Assembly: GCF_024055605.1 (NCBI RefSeq)
Contig: NZ_JAMXLX010000004.1
Location: 372,001 to 436,000, forward strand
Source: Ciceribacter sichuanensis
Lineage (GTDB): Bacteria; Pseudomonadota; Alphaproteobacteria; Rhizobiales; Rhizobiaceae
DNA length: 64,000 nucleotides
Direction of reading: 5' to 3'
Below are positions 37,189 through 45,564 of the stretch, piece by piece. The stretch's first letter is position 1; the number at the start of each line of letters is the position of its first letter. Position numbers and translations under genes: made by a program. The notes below the pieces were generated by a model. It did no database searches. It had not been told where the DNA came from and saw only the letters and a list, made by a program, of their open reading frames with translations.

Positions 37189-37627
37189 GCCATTATTCTC
37201 CGCCGGTATCATTTCGCGCTGGCAGAATCGCTCACCGTTGCTTCGGAAAACTCCAAAACAAATTCGCCTCGATACTGTCGGTGACTATTTCTGCCGCATG
37301 CAATTTCTTTATTTGACGTTAACCTAGTGTGAGGCTGACTCCGTGACAAGAGTCGGCGGAATCATCGGGAATCGATTTCCGAGTTTTCCCCAACTTGCTA
37401 CCTCGGCGCGTTTCATCTCCCCGATGGTTCCGCGCAAGCCTCCGATGTCTCCCGACATGCCGAAAATTCCGCTTTTCTGCGGTGTTTCGTTGACAGGCAT
37501 GGGTGAAATGTCGATAGTGCCACCGCCGCCGCAAGGCGGCATTTTTGATTTTTCGGGCTTGGCTGTGCGAGTTTGCAGCCGGCTCCCACCAGACAGACAG
37601 ATGCTCTTTCGAAAGGAGATTTCCGCC
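37189..37627. other. Long divergent region gcrA-argD
   Basis: These 439 bp carry no supported protein gene. They contain GAATC at 37225-37229 near gcrA, a TTGACA-17-GATAGT promoter candidate at 37490-37518, and an intrinsic terminator-like hairpin at 37525-37546. The last lies about 80 bp before the argD start and is unexplained. Confidence 0.5.
37525..37546 (+). terminator. Intrinsic terminator upstream of argD
   Basis: GCCGCC, loop GCAA, GGCGGC, then ATTTTT forms a complete rho-independent terminator, 82 bp before the argD start codon. It may end a short RNA made from this region or act as an attenuator of argD. Confidence 0.65.
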
Positions 37628-38839
37628 ATGGCCGAGGCCTCTCCGCTCTATCAGACATACATGCGCGCGCCGCTGCGTTTCGAGCGAGGCGAGGGCGTGT
37701 GGCTGATCACGGAAAATGGAGAGCGATATCTCGATTTTGCGGCCGGTGTTGCCGTGAATTCGCTCGGACATGCGCATCCCCATCTGGTTGGTGCGTTGCG
37801 CGAGCAGGCGGACAAGGTCTGGCACCTGTCGAACCTCTACGAGATCCCCGGTCAGGAAAAGCTGGGCAAGCGTCTCACTGAGGCAACCTTCGCTGATCGC
37901 GTGTTCTTCACAAATTCAGGTGCAGAAGCGCTCGAATGCGCCATCAAGACGGCGCGCCGCTACCAGTTCTCGAAGGGGCATGGCGAACGGTTCCATATCA
38001 TCACGTTCGAGGGTGCCTTTCACGGCCGTACGCTTGCAACGATCGCCGCCGGCGGTCAGGCCAAGTATCTCGAAGGCTTCGGTCCCAAGGCCCCGGGTTT
38101 CGATCAGATGCCCTTCGGCGATCTGGATGCTGTAAAGGCCGCGATCACCGAGGAGACGGCGGCCATCCTCATCGAGCCGGTTCAGGGCGAGGGCGGCATT
38201 CGCCCGACGCCTTCGGGCTTTCTCAAGGAATTGCGCAAGCTGTGCGACGATAACGGCCTCCTGCTGATTTTCGACGAGGTCCAGTGCGGCGTCGGTCGTA
38301 CCGGCAAGCTGTTTGCCTATGAATGGTCTGGCATCACGCCCGATATCATGGCCGTGGCCAAGGGCATCGGCGGTGGCTTCCCGCTCGGTGCCTGCCTTGC
38401 GACCGAGGAAGCAGCCTCCGGCATGAAGGCCGGCACCCATGGCTCCACCTACGGCGGCAACCCGCTTGCCATGGCGGTTGGCAATGCCGTGCTCGATGTC
38501 ATCCTTGCCGATGGCTTCCTCGAGCATGTGCGCGATGTGGCGCTCGTCTTCCGCCAGGGCCTTGCCGAACTCAAGGACCGGTTCCCCGATGTCATTGAGG
38601 AGATCCGTGGCGAAGGCCTGATGCTTGGCATCAAGGCCAAGGTACCCTCCGGCGAATTGCTGCAGGCGATGCGCGACGAACACATCCTCGGCGTTCCAGC
38701 CGGCGACAACGTCATTCGCCTCCTGCCGCCGCTGGTCACCACGGCAGAGGAAGCCCGGGAAGGTCTGAACCGTGTCGGCCTTGCAGCCGAAAAGGTTCAG
38801 GCAACGCTCGACACTTCCGCCCGGAATGAAAGCAGGTAA
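37628..38839 (+). CDS. argD: Acetylornithine aminotransferase
   Basis: ArgD transfers an amino group from glutamate to N-acetylglutamate semialdehyde, a step of arginine synthesis, and may also serve lysine synthesis. The 403-residue class III aminotransferase has [19 protein letters not shown]-type [22 protein letters not shown] and the PLP lysine Lys245 in [19 protein letters not shown] precedes the ATG at 37628. argF follows four bases after the stop, so the pair forms an arginine operon. Confidence 0.95.
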   Translation: MAEASPLYQTYMRAPLRFERGEGVWLITENGERYLDFAAGVAVNSLGHAHPHLVGALREQADKVWHLSNLYEIPGQEKLGKRLTEATFADRVFFTNSGAEALECAIKTARRYQFSKGHGERFHIITFEGAFHGRTLATIAAGGQAKYLEGFGPKAPGFDQMPFGDLDAVKAAITEETAAILIEPVQGEGGIRPTPSGFLKELRKLCDDNGLLLIFDEVQCGVGRTGKLFAYEWSGITPDIMAVAKGIGGGFPLGACLATEEAASGMKAGTHGSTYGGNPLAMAVGNAVLDVILADGFLEHVRDVALVFRQGLAELKDRFPDVIEEIRGEGLMLGIKAKVPSGELLQAMRDEHILGVPAGDNVIRLLPPLVTTAEEAREGLNRVGLAAEKVQATLDTSARNESR

Positions 38840-38843
38840 CAGC

Positions 38844-39761
38844 ATGGCATCCCCAAAACATTTCCTAGATCTCTCGGCGGTCAGTTCGTCCGATCTGCGT
38901 CTCATCATGGAGGACGCGAAGTCTCGCAAGCAGGCGACGAAGGCAGGCACCGCCGACAAGCCGCTGGCCGGCAAGATGCTGGCGATGATTTTCGAAAAGC
39001 CGTCGACGCGTACGCGCGTGTCCTTCGACGTGGGCATGCGTCAGCTTGGCGGCGAGACGCTTTTCCTGTCCGGCACCGAAATGCAGCTCGGCCGCGCCGA
39101 AACCATTGGCGATACGGCCAAGGTTCTCTCGCGCTATGTCGACGCGATCATGATCCGCACGACTGACCATTCGCGACTCCTGGAAATGGCGGAGCATGCA
39201 ACCGTCCCGGTCATCAATGCGCTGACGGACAGCACGCATCCCTGCCAGATCATGGCTGACGTGATGACCTTTGAGGAGCATCGCGGACCGATCAAGGGCA
39301 AGACGCTGGCCTGGACGGGTGACGGCAACAACGTGCTCCACTCTCTCGTAGAGGGTTCCGCCCGCTTCGGCTACCGCATGAACATGGCGGTTCCGCTCGG
39401 TTCCGAGCCGGACGACAGGTTCATGAACTGGGCTCGCAACAATGGTGGCGAAGTCATGCTGTGCCATGACGCGGAGCGTGCCGTCGATGGCGCCGATGCC
39501 GTCATCACCGACACCTGGATTTCCATGAACCAGGAGCACAAGGCGCGGGGGCACAATGTCTTCCAGCCTTTCCAGGTCAATGGTCCTCTGATGAAGCGCG
39601 CCTCGGCCGATGCTCTGTTCATGCATTGCCTGCCGGCCCATCGCGGCGAGGAAGTGACCGACGACGTGATCGACGGCCCGCAATCCGTGGTGTTCGATGA
39701 GGCGGAAAACCGTCTTCATGCCCAGAAAGCAATCCTTGCCTGGTGCCTCGGCGCCATCTGA
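38844..39761 (+). CDS. argF: Ornithine carbamoyltransferase
   Basis: ArgF makes citrulline from ornithine and carbamoyl phosphate. The 305-residue protein shows the carbamoyl phosphate loop [12 protein letters not shown] (STRTR at 54-58), HPCQ (132-135) and the ornithine-binding [10 protein letters not shown] near the C-terminus. The ATG at 38844 is preferred. An upstream ATG at 38826 overlaps argD and is a poorer match to the family. hslO follows 138 bp later. Confidence 0.95.
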   Translation: MASPKHFLDLSAVSSSDLRLIMEDAKSRKQATKAGTADKPLAGKMLAMIFEKPSTRTRVSFDVGMRQLGGETLFLSGTEMQLGRAETIGDTAKVLSRYVDAIMIRTTDHSRLLEMAEHATVPVINALTDSTHPCQIMADVMTFEEHRGPIKGKTLAWTGDGNNVLHSLVEGSARFGYRMNMAVPLGSEPDDRFMNWARNNGGEVMLCHDAERAVDGADAVITDTWISMNQEHKARGHNVFQPFQVNGPLMKRASADALFMHCLPAHRGEEVTDDVIDGPQSVVFDEAENRLHAQKAILAWCLGAI

Positions 39762-39899
39762 TCGCATCCCGTGTCGGATCGCCGCCAGCGGCGATTGTCC
39801 CGGCATTCGCTTGACCTTGTTGCAGAACGACCCCATTTGTGCGGAAAATGGGGCGTTCGCCCTGCATCTTTATGCGCTTCGGCGCCAGGAGTTCATGAC

Positions 39900-40889
39900 A
39901 TGCAAAGCAGGCCTGCCGAACTCGGCGAATTCGGTTTCGCCGGAGACGATTGTGTTGTCCCCTTCCAGGTGGAGGGGCTCGATGTGCGCGGCCGAGCCGT
40001 CCAGCTCGGTCCGTTGCTCGATACCATTCTCGGACGACATGACTATCCGCAGCCGGTGGCGCGCCTGCTTGCAGAGGCGATCGTGCTCACGGTCCTGATC
40101 GGGACTTCGCTGAAATTTGAAGGCAAGTTCGTCGTCCAGACAAAGGGCGATGGTCCTGTCGATCTTCTGGTTGCTGATTTTTCGACGCCGGAGAACCTGC
40201 GTGCCTATGCCCGGTTCGACGAAGAAGCGCTTGCGGAAGCCGTAGCCGCCGGGCGTACTTCGCCGCAGGAGCTTCTCGGCAACGGCATTCTGGCCTTCAC
40301 CATCGACCAGGGCAACTTCATGCAGCCCTATCAGGGCATTGTGCCGCTGGACGGCGCCTCGCTTGAGGACATTGCCGGCGTCTATTTCCGCCAGTCGGAG
40401 CAGATCCCGACCCGCGTTCGCCTCGGCGTGGCCGAGCTTTTCGATCGTGACGAGGAAGGTCGGCCGCGGCGCGGCTGGCGGGCCGGTGGTGTGATCGCCC
40501 AGTTCCTGCCCGATGCGCCGGAGCGCATGCGCCATCCCGACCTGCACGGAGGCGATGGTGACGATGGCGAGCAGACCTTTGCCGAGGACGATACGTGGTC
40601 GGAAGCCCGCATGCTGGTCGATACGATCGATGCGGACGAACTCACCGACCCGCAGATCGGCATCGAACGGCTCCTGTTCCGCCTGTTCCACGAGCGGGGT
40701 GTCCGGGTTTACGATCCGCAGGCGGTCTATGATCGCTGCAGCTGCTCGCGCGAAAAGGTGAAGGGCGTTCTGAAGGGGTTCTCCGACGACGACATCGCCG
40801 CCAGCACGGAAGACGGTAAGATCACCGTCACCTGCGAGTTCTGCTCGACAGTTTACCGCTACGAGGCAGAAGAAGTCCGCGACGTTTGA
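39900..40889 (+). CDS. hslO: Redox-regulated chaperone Hsp33
   Basis: HslO is a holdase chaperone switched on by oxidation. The 329-residue protein has the N-terminal substrate-binding domain (DCVVPFQVEGLDVRGRAVQLG) and the C-terminal redox zinc centre with Cys280 and Cys282 (CSC) and Cys312 and Cys315 (CEFC). The ATG at 39900 with AGGAG nine bases before it is the natural start; the open frame to 39771 has no support. The position behind argDF is common in Rhizobiales. Confidence 0.94.
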   Translation: MQSRPAELGEFGFAGDDCVVPFQVEGLDVRGRAVQLGPLLDTILGRHDYPQPVARLLAEAIVLTVLIGTSLKFEGKFVVQTKGDGPVDLLVADFSTPENLRAYARFDEEALAEAVAAGRTSPQELLGNGILAFTIDQGNFMQPYQGIVPLDGASLEDIAGVYFRQSEQIPTRVRLGVAELFDRDEEGRPRRGWRAGGVIAQFLPDAPERMRHPDLHGGDGDDGEQTFAEDDTWSEARMLVDTIDADELTDPQIGIERLLFRLFHERGVRVYDPQAVYDRCSCSREKVKGVLKGFSDDDIAASTEDGKITVTCEFCSTVYRYEAEEVRDV

Positions 40890-40934
40890 GAACGGTCAGG
40901 CCCTCCGGGGCCGGCCTGTCGCGGTAAGTATGGT

Positions 40935-41327
40935 TCAGTTGAGGATGCGCTGCATGCCCGGCGCATCGAGAGAAAACGCGGGGATGGCGACGTCGAATTC
41001 GTCGCCGTCATCCGTCTCCATCCGGTAATGACCGAACATCATACCTGACGGGGTGTCGAGCGGGCAGCCCGAGGAATATTCATAGGTATCGCCGGGACGA
41101 AGGCGGGGTTGTTCGCCGATGACGCCCGGCCCGCTGACCTCGTCGACTTGGCCGTTCTGGTCGGTGATGTGCCAGTAGCGATGGGTGAGGCGGACTGACA
41201 TCTTGGAATGGTTGGCGATCACGATCCGATAGCCCCAGACATAGCGGCTATCGTCCGGATCGGATTGCTCCTCCAGATAATACGGCTCCACGCAGACCTC
41301 TATATCTCGTGTCAGGGCGCGATACAT
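40935..41327 (-). CDS. apaG: ApaG domain protein
   Basis: The 130-residue protein is a single ApaG/DUF525 beta-sandwich, with [28 protein letters not shown] and [29 protein letters not shown]. ApaG was tied to cobalt and magnesium resistance in Salmonella, but its biochemical function is not settled. It is convergent with hslO and lies downstream of metZ on the same strand, with 204 bp between, which include an inverted repeat. Confidence 0.92.
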   Translation of the reverse strand: MYRALTRDIEVCVEPYYLEEQSDPDDSRYVWGYRIVIANHSKMSVRLTHRYWHITDQNGQVDEVSGPGVIGEQPRLRPGDTYEYSSGCPLDTPSGMMFGHYRMETDDGDEFDVAIPAFSLDAPGMQRILN

Positions 41328-41461
41328 GCACCAGACCTTCTTAATGCCTCACTTACCATAGCTTACAGCATGCGGCCCGGCTCTGGAATTCAATAATGCC
41401 GGAAAGGTTACCGGCTGTCGTAAGTGTCGCCATTAAGGCTAACGGTAGCGCCATGAAACCG

Positions 41462-41492
41462 TTCCGGGCGGATACACAGGAACCGCCCGGAA
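41462..41492 (-). terminator. Inverted repeat after metZ
   Basis: TTCCGGGCGG and CCGCCCGGAA, perfect 10-bp arms, flank an 11-base loop about 40 bp downstream of the metZ stop. The following T-run is weak. It probably ends the metZ message. Confidence 0.6.
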
Positions 41493-41531
41493 ATATCTCG
41501 TTGGCGCTGTGTCAGCCGCCGGAGATAATGC

Positions 41532-42716
41532 TCAGGCCGGCACCGACTTCAGCGCTTGTGCGAAGTCTTCGAGAAGATCGTCGGTATCCTCAATGCCGCA
41601 GGAAAGACGCAGCGTTCCACCCGAAATTCCGAGTTCGGCACGGGCCTCGTCGGTCAGGTTCTTGTGAGTGGTGGTAGCCGGATGCGTGATCAGGCTCTTG
41701 GCGTCGCCCAGATTGTTGGAGATCTTCACGACGTCGAGTGCATTCTGCAGAGCAAAGGCAGCGGCCTTGCCGCCCTTGAGTTCAAGCGCAACCAGTGTCG
41801 AGCCGCCCTTCATCTGCTTGGCGACAATATCGGCCTGCGGGTGGTCGGCCCGGCCCGGATAGATGACCTTGGCGATCTGCTTCTGCTCCGCCAGGAAGTC
41901 GGCGATGCGGGCGGCGTTGCGGGCCTGCTGGTTGATGCGCAGCGGCAGCGTCTCGACAGCCTTCAGCAGCGTCCAGGCGTTGAACGGCGACATCGACGGG
42001 CCGGTGTGGCGGAAATAGTCCTGGAAGTTCTCCTCGATCCATTCCTTGCTCGAAAGCACCACGCCGCCGAGGCAGCGCCCCTGTCCGTCGATATGCTTGG
42101 TTGCCGAATAGACGACGACGTGAGCGCCGAGTTCGAGCGGCTTCTGGAAGAGCGGCGTTGCGAACACATTGTCGACCACGACCTTGGCGCCGATCTGGTT
42201 GGCAAGCTTTGCCACGCCGGCGATGTCGACCACTTCGAGTGTTGGGTTGGTCGGGCTTTCGAGGAACATGACCTTGGTGTTGGGACGAATCGCTTTTTCC
42301 CAGTTTTCCAAGAAGCGCCCGTCGACCAGCGTGCATTCGATGCCGTATTTGGGGGCAAGCGTTTCTATGACCCAGCGGCAGGAGCCGAACAGGGCGCGGG
42401 CTGCAACGATGTGGTCGCCGGACTTGAGCTGGCAGAGGATGGCGCCAGCGACGGCGGCCATGCCGGAGGCGGTGGCGCGGGCTTCTTCGGCGCCTTCGAG
42501 CAGGCACATGCGCCTTTCGAACATGTCGTTGGTCGGGCTGCCGTATCGGGCGTAGATGAAGCCGTCGGTCTCGCCCTTGAAGCGGGCTTCCGCCGATTCC
42601 GCCGTTTCGTAGACGAAGCCCTGGGTGAGATAGATCGCCTCTGAGGTTTCGCCGAACTGTGAACGGAGGGTGCCGCCATGTACCAGCTGGGTTGCCGGAC
42701 GCCAGTTCTTGCTCAT
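41532..42716 (-). CDS. metZ: O-succinylhomoserine sulfhydrylase
   Basis: MetZ makes homocysteine directly from O-succinylhomoserine and sulfide, the direct sulfhydrylation route of methionine synthesis. The 394-residue Cys/Met metabolism PLP enzyme has YARYGSPTNDMFE, ESPTNPTLEVVDI and the PLP lysine Lys207 in SATKHIDGQG. A SAM-II riboswitch and a terminator lie between the promoter region and the ATG at 42716, so excess S-adenosylmethionine should lower expression. The presence of this riboswitch confirms the methionine role over the cystathionine enzymes of the same family. Confidence 0.94.
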   Translation of the reverse strand: MSKNWRPATQLVHGGTLRSQFGETSEAIYLTQGFVYETAESAEARFKGETDGFIYARYGSPTNDMFERRMCLLEGAEEARATASGMAAVAGAILCQLKSGDHIVAARALFGSCRWVIETLAPKYGIECTLVDGRFLENWEKAIRPNTKVMFLESPTNPTLEVVDIAGVAKLANQIGAKVVVDNVFATPLFQKPLELGAHVVVYSATKHIDGQGRCLGGVVLSSKEWIEENFQDYFRHTGPSMSPFNAWTLLKAVETLPLRINQQARNAARIADFLAEQKQIAKVIYPGRADHPQADIVAKQMKGGSTLVALELKGGKAAAFALQNALDVVKISNNLGDAKSLITHPATTTHKNLTDEARAELGISGGTLRLSCGIEDTDDLLEDFAQALKSVPA

Positions 42717-42734
42717 GCCATTGCGCCTTTCAAA

Positions 42735-42769
42735 AACAAAAAAACCGGCCGCGATAAGCAGACCGGTTT
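42735..42769 (-). terminator. Terminator hairpin in the metZ leader
   Basis: Read on the minus strand, AAACCGG (42769-42763) pairs with CCGGTTT (42748-42742) and is followed by a T-rich run. It stands between the SAM-II aptamer and the metZ start, so it can be the expression platform. Confidence 0.75.
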
Positions 42770-42778
42770 CACCCCGGT

Positions 42779-42834
42779 CTCTTTAGCCACTTGTTTAACG
42801 TGGCTGCAAGCCGACCGGCCAAATCACCACGGGA
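42779..42834 (-). promoter_or_regulatory. SAM-II riboswitch of metZ
   Basis: The minus strand reads CGTGGTGATTTGGCC, then GGCTTGCAGCCACGTTAAA, then GTGGCTAAAGAG, the conserved core of the SAM-II class. The hairpin GCCAC/GTGGC and the flanking pseudoknot bases are visible. SAM-II aptamers sit before metA and metZ-type genes in alphaproteobacteria. Aptamer boundaries are given to within a few bases. Confidence 0.9.
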
Positions 42835-42913
42835 TAAGGCTGCATTACGCCTATCTCGGGCTTGCGTCAATTCCTTGGGTTTGCTTTTGTCGGCTCCGAA
42901 AAGGATGGGTAGA

Positions 42914-44011
42914 ATGGATAGGAAATCGGGGATTTTGGCGGATCGCGCCATCGGCGCATTGTTCGCGGAAGGTCGGCTGAAAAGCGAGGTCGCGCTTGAC
43001 GGGGACCAGATCCAGCCGGCGAGCCTCGATCTGCGTCTCGGCTCCAAGGCCATGCGCGTGCGCGCGAGCTTCATGCCGGGCCGCGCCCATACGGTCGCCG
43101 AAAAGCTCGAGCGGCTGACCCTCCACGAAATCGACCTGCGGGAAGGGGCGGTTCTCGAGACGGGCTGCGTCTACATAGTGCCCCTGATGGAGAGCCTCGA
43201 TCTTCCGGAAGAGATTTCGGCGTCGGCGAACCCGAAGAGCTCGACCGGCCGGCTCGATATCTTTACCCGCGTGATGGTTGACCATGCCCAGGAGTTCGAC
43301 AAGGTGCCCACGGGCTACCGGGGGCAGCTCTATCTGGAGATCAGCCCCAGGACGTTCCCCATCATCGTTCGGCGCGGCTCGCGCCTGTCGCAGATCCGTT
43401 TCCGCACCGGCCATGCGTTGCTCAACGAGACGGATCTTCTCAGCCTGCACGCCGCTGAAACCCTGGTCGCGAGCGATGCCCCCAACGTTTCCGGCGGCGG
43501 CATCGCGCTTTCCATCGATCTCAAGGGTTCGGGCAGCGACGGCCTGATCGGTTATCGCGGCAAGCATCACACCGCCGTCATCGATGTCGATCGCAAGGAT
43601 GCCCATGACATCCTGGATTTCTGGGAACCGCTCTATAGCCGCGGCGGCAACGAACTGATCCTGGATCCGGATGAATTCTACATCCTCGTTTCGAACGAGG
43701 CGGTTCACGTCCCGCCGCTCTATGCGGCCGAGATGACGCCCTATGACCCGCTGGTCGGTGAATTCCGCGTGCATTACGCAGGTTTCTTCGATCCCGGCTT
43801 CGGCCATGCGGCGGCAGGTGGTTCCGGCAGCCGGGCGGTGCTCGAGGTGCGCAGCCATGAAGTGCCCTTCATTCTCGAGCACGGTCAGGTGATCGGCCGC
43901 CTTGTGTATGAGCATATGCAGGAGTACCCGCAGGGACTTTATGGTGCAGGCGTCGGCTCCAACTATCAGGCCCAGGGCCTCAAGCTATCCAAGCACTTCC
44001 GCCGGGGCTGA
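42914..44011 (+). CDS. dcd: dCTP deaminase, long form
   Basis: The enzyme deaminates dCTP to dUTP, a source of thymidylate. The 365-residue protein is about twice the length of E. coli Dcd and belongs to the long alphaproteobacterial form (DCD family PF06559). Two dUTPase-like repeats are visible: IQPASLDLRLGSKAMRV with SANPKSSTGRLDIFTRV and, in the second half, HEVPFILEHGQVIGRLVYE. The ATG at 42914 has AAGGATGGG before it; open sequence to 42791 runs through the SAM-II element of the opposite strand and is not coding. Confidence 0.9.
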   Translation: MDRKSGILADRAIGALFAEGRLKSEVALDGDQIQPASLDLRLGSKAMRVRASFMPGRAHTVAEKLERLTLHEIDLREGAVLETGCVYIVPLMESLDLPEEISASANPKSSTGRLDIFTRVMVDHAQEFDKVPTGYRGQLYLEISPRTFPIIVRRGSRLSQIRFRTGHALLNETDLLSLHAAETLVASDAPNVSGGGIALSIDLKGSGSDGLIGYRGKHHTAVIDVDRKDAHDILDFWEPLYSRGGNELILDPDEFYILVSNEAVHVPPLYAAEMTPYDPLVGEFRVHYAGFFDPGFGHAAAGGSGSRAVLEVRSHEVPFILEHGQVIGRLVYEHMQEYPQGLYGAGVGSNYQAQGLKLSKHFRRG

Positions 44012-44178
44012 GCGTCCCTGGGAGCGCATGATGGCCGCTTCTCGGCGAAATGCTAGCAAACCGTCGGCAATCTGCCGTTGCTCTTCAGTCACCTTGTCCT
44101 GTGGCGCCTGCGAGTTAGTGCCCCCGCGGGTTTCACTCTTGACATGACGCGGCAACTGTTGGAACTGTGCGGGCCGTC

Positions 44179-44252
44179 GCGGGTGTAGCTCAATGGTAGA
44201 GCAGCAGCTTCCCAAGCTGAATACGAGGGTTCGATTCCCTTCACCCGCTCCA
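44179..44252 (+). tRNA. tRNA-Gly(CCC)
   Basis: The sequence folds as a tRNA: acceptor GCGGGTG/CACCCGC, D arm GCTC-AATGGTA-GAGC, anticodon loop TTCCCAA with anticodon CCC, T loop TTCGATT, discriminator T and encoded CCA (44250-44252). No repeat or integrase is found at its 3' end. Confidence 0.97.
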
Positions 44253-44256
44253 GCTT

Positions 44257-45477
44257 TCATTTCCTGTTTTTGTGGGTCATGCCGATCCTGTGCCGGAGCG
44301 GCAGCAGGCCGAGAAGCGTCAGCAACGTGAAAATGGCACCGCCGATGAAGGTGCTGGTGGGGCCGATGCTGTCCCATAAGGCTCCGGCGATCACGCTGGC
44401 GATGAGAAGCGCTACCCCGGTCACCAGATTGAACATGCCGAAAGCCGTGCCCCGCAATGTTGGCGGTGCGGTGTCCGCGACCAGCGTTGCGAGCAGTCCC
44501 TGCGTGAACCCCATGTGCAGGCCCCAGAGCGTGGCCCCTATGACTAGGCCGACGAGGCCGGAAGCAAAAGCAAGCACCAGATCGGCTGCAAGCAAGAGAA
44601 GGAGGCCTGTTATGAGCAGCGACAGCCGGTTCATCCTGTCGGAAAGCGCGCCGACGGGATAGGCGGACAGGAAGTAGGCGACGTTCATGACCACCATGAT
44701 CGATGGCACAAGCGCGATCGAAAGGCCGATATCTTGCGCCTTGAGCACGAGGAAGGCCTCGCTGAATCGCGCCAGCGTGAAGGCCGATCCGACGATCACC
44801 ACCCACCAGTAGGTCGCTCCGAGCTTGGCGAGTTCCTTGCGGCTGAGTGGAGTACGAACCTTGTGTTGGTCACCATCGTGCTTCGGGTCTTCGACCGCAA
44901 AGATCGCCAGCCCTGCGGAAAGAAAGGCCGGAACCACGGCGATCCAGAAAACAAGCGTGAAGTTCTCGGAGAACAGCGCCATGAAAAGGATAGCAAGCAG
45001 GGGGCCGAGCAATGCTCCGGCCGTGTCAAGCGATTGCCGGAGGCCGAAGGCTGCACCGCGCAGGTCGGGTGGAGTTATGTCGGTAATCAGGGCATCGCGC
45101 GGCGCCCCACGAATACCCTTGCCCATGCGGTCGACGAAGCGGGCTGCTACGAGAAAGCCGACATGAGGCGCGAGCGGAAAGATCGGCTTGGTCAGGGCCG
45201 CGACCCCGTAGCCCAGCGCCATAAGCATCTTGCGCTTGCCAAGCCAGTCGCTCAGGGCGCCGGAGAAGACCTTGGTGATGGCGGCGGTCGCTTCTGCGAT
45301 GCCTTCGATAATGCCGACCGCGAGTGTCGATGTGCCGAGAACGCCGACCATGTAAAGCGGCAGTAGCGCATGGATCATTTCCGAGGAGATGTCCATGAAG
45401 AAGGAGACGAAGCCGATGGCCCAGATGCTGCGTGGCACCCTGCGCCATGCAGCGATTGCCGTGCCCTTGTCTCCCAT
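44257..45477 (-). CDS. Major facilitator superfamily transporter
   Basis: The 406-residue protein has twelve predicted membrane segments and MFS signatures: GALSDWLGKRKMLMALGYG between segments 2 and 3, RFVDRMGKGIRGAPRDALI, and a repeat of the loop motif in ALSDRMNRLSLL after segment 8. It begins with SFFMDISSEMIHALLPLYMVG, a pattern of uncharacterised drug or metabolite exporters. The substrate is unknown. Its end is four bases from the tRNA-Gly 3' end on the other strand. The glycosyltransferase gene lies 87 bp to its right, also on the minus strand, ending before this gene begins. Confidence 0.9.
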   Translation of the reverse strand: MGDKGTAIAAWRRVPRSIWAIGFVSFFMDISSEMIHALLPLYMVGVLGTSTLAVGIIEGIAEATAAITKVFSGALSDWLGKRKMLMALGYGVAALTKPIFPLAPHVGFLVAARFVDRMGKGIRGAPRDALITDITPPDLRGAAFGLRQSLDTAGALLGPLLAILFMALFSENFTLVFWIAVVPAFLSAGLAIFAVEDPKHDGDQHKVRTPLSRKELAKLGATYWWVVIVGSAFTLARFSEAFLVLKAQDIGLSIALVPSIMVVMNVAYFLSAYPVGALSDRMNRLSLLITGLLLLLAADLVLAFASGLVGLVIGATLWGLHMGFTQGLLATLVADTAPPTLRGTAFGMFNLVTGVALLIASVIAGALWDSIGPTSTFIGGAIFTLLTLLGLLPLRHRIGMTHKNRK

Positions 45478-45564
45478 CCCCAGAGGCTCCTGCTCATCCC
45501 TGCATCGATACCCGCTGCATCGATGGCGAAGGCCTCGCAGATGTTCGGGATTCGCCCGCTATCG

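Noticed and set aside
37324..37629. Minus-strand frame of 101 codons in the gcrA-argD gap
   Set aside because: It overlaps the terminator hairpin and the argD ribosome site, has no ribosome site of its own and an unusual composition.
43985..44806. Long minus-strand frame antisense to tRNA-Gly, including GAGEGNRTLVFSLGSCC
   Set aside because: That peptide is the well-known false translation of tRNA-Gly antisense, and the frame also crosses the end of dcd and the MFS gene out of phase. A 34-codon piece near 43985-44090 has a faint ribosome site but no recognisable family.
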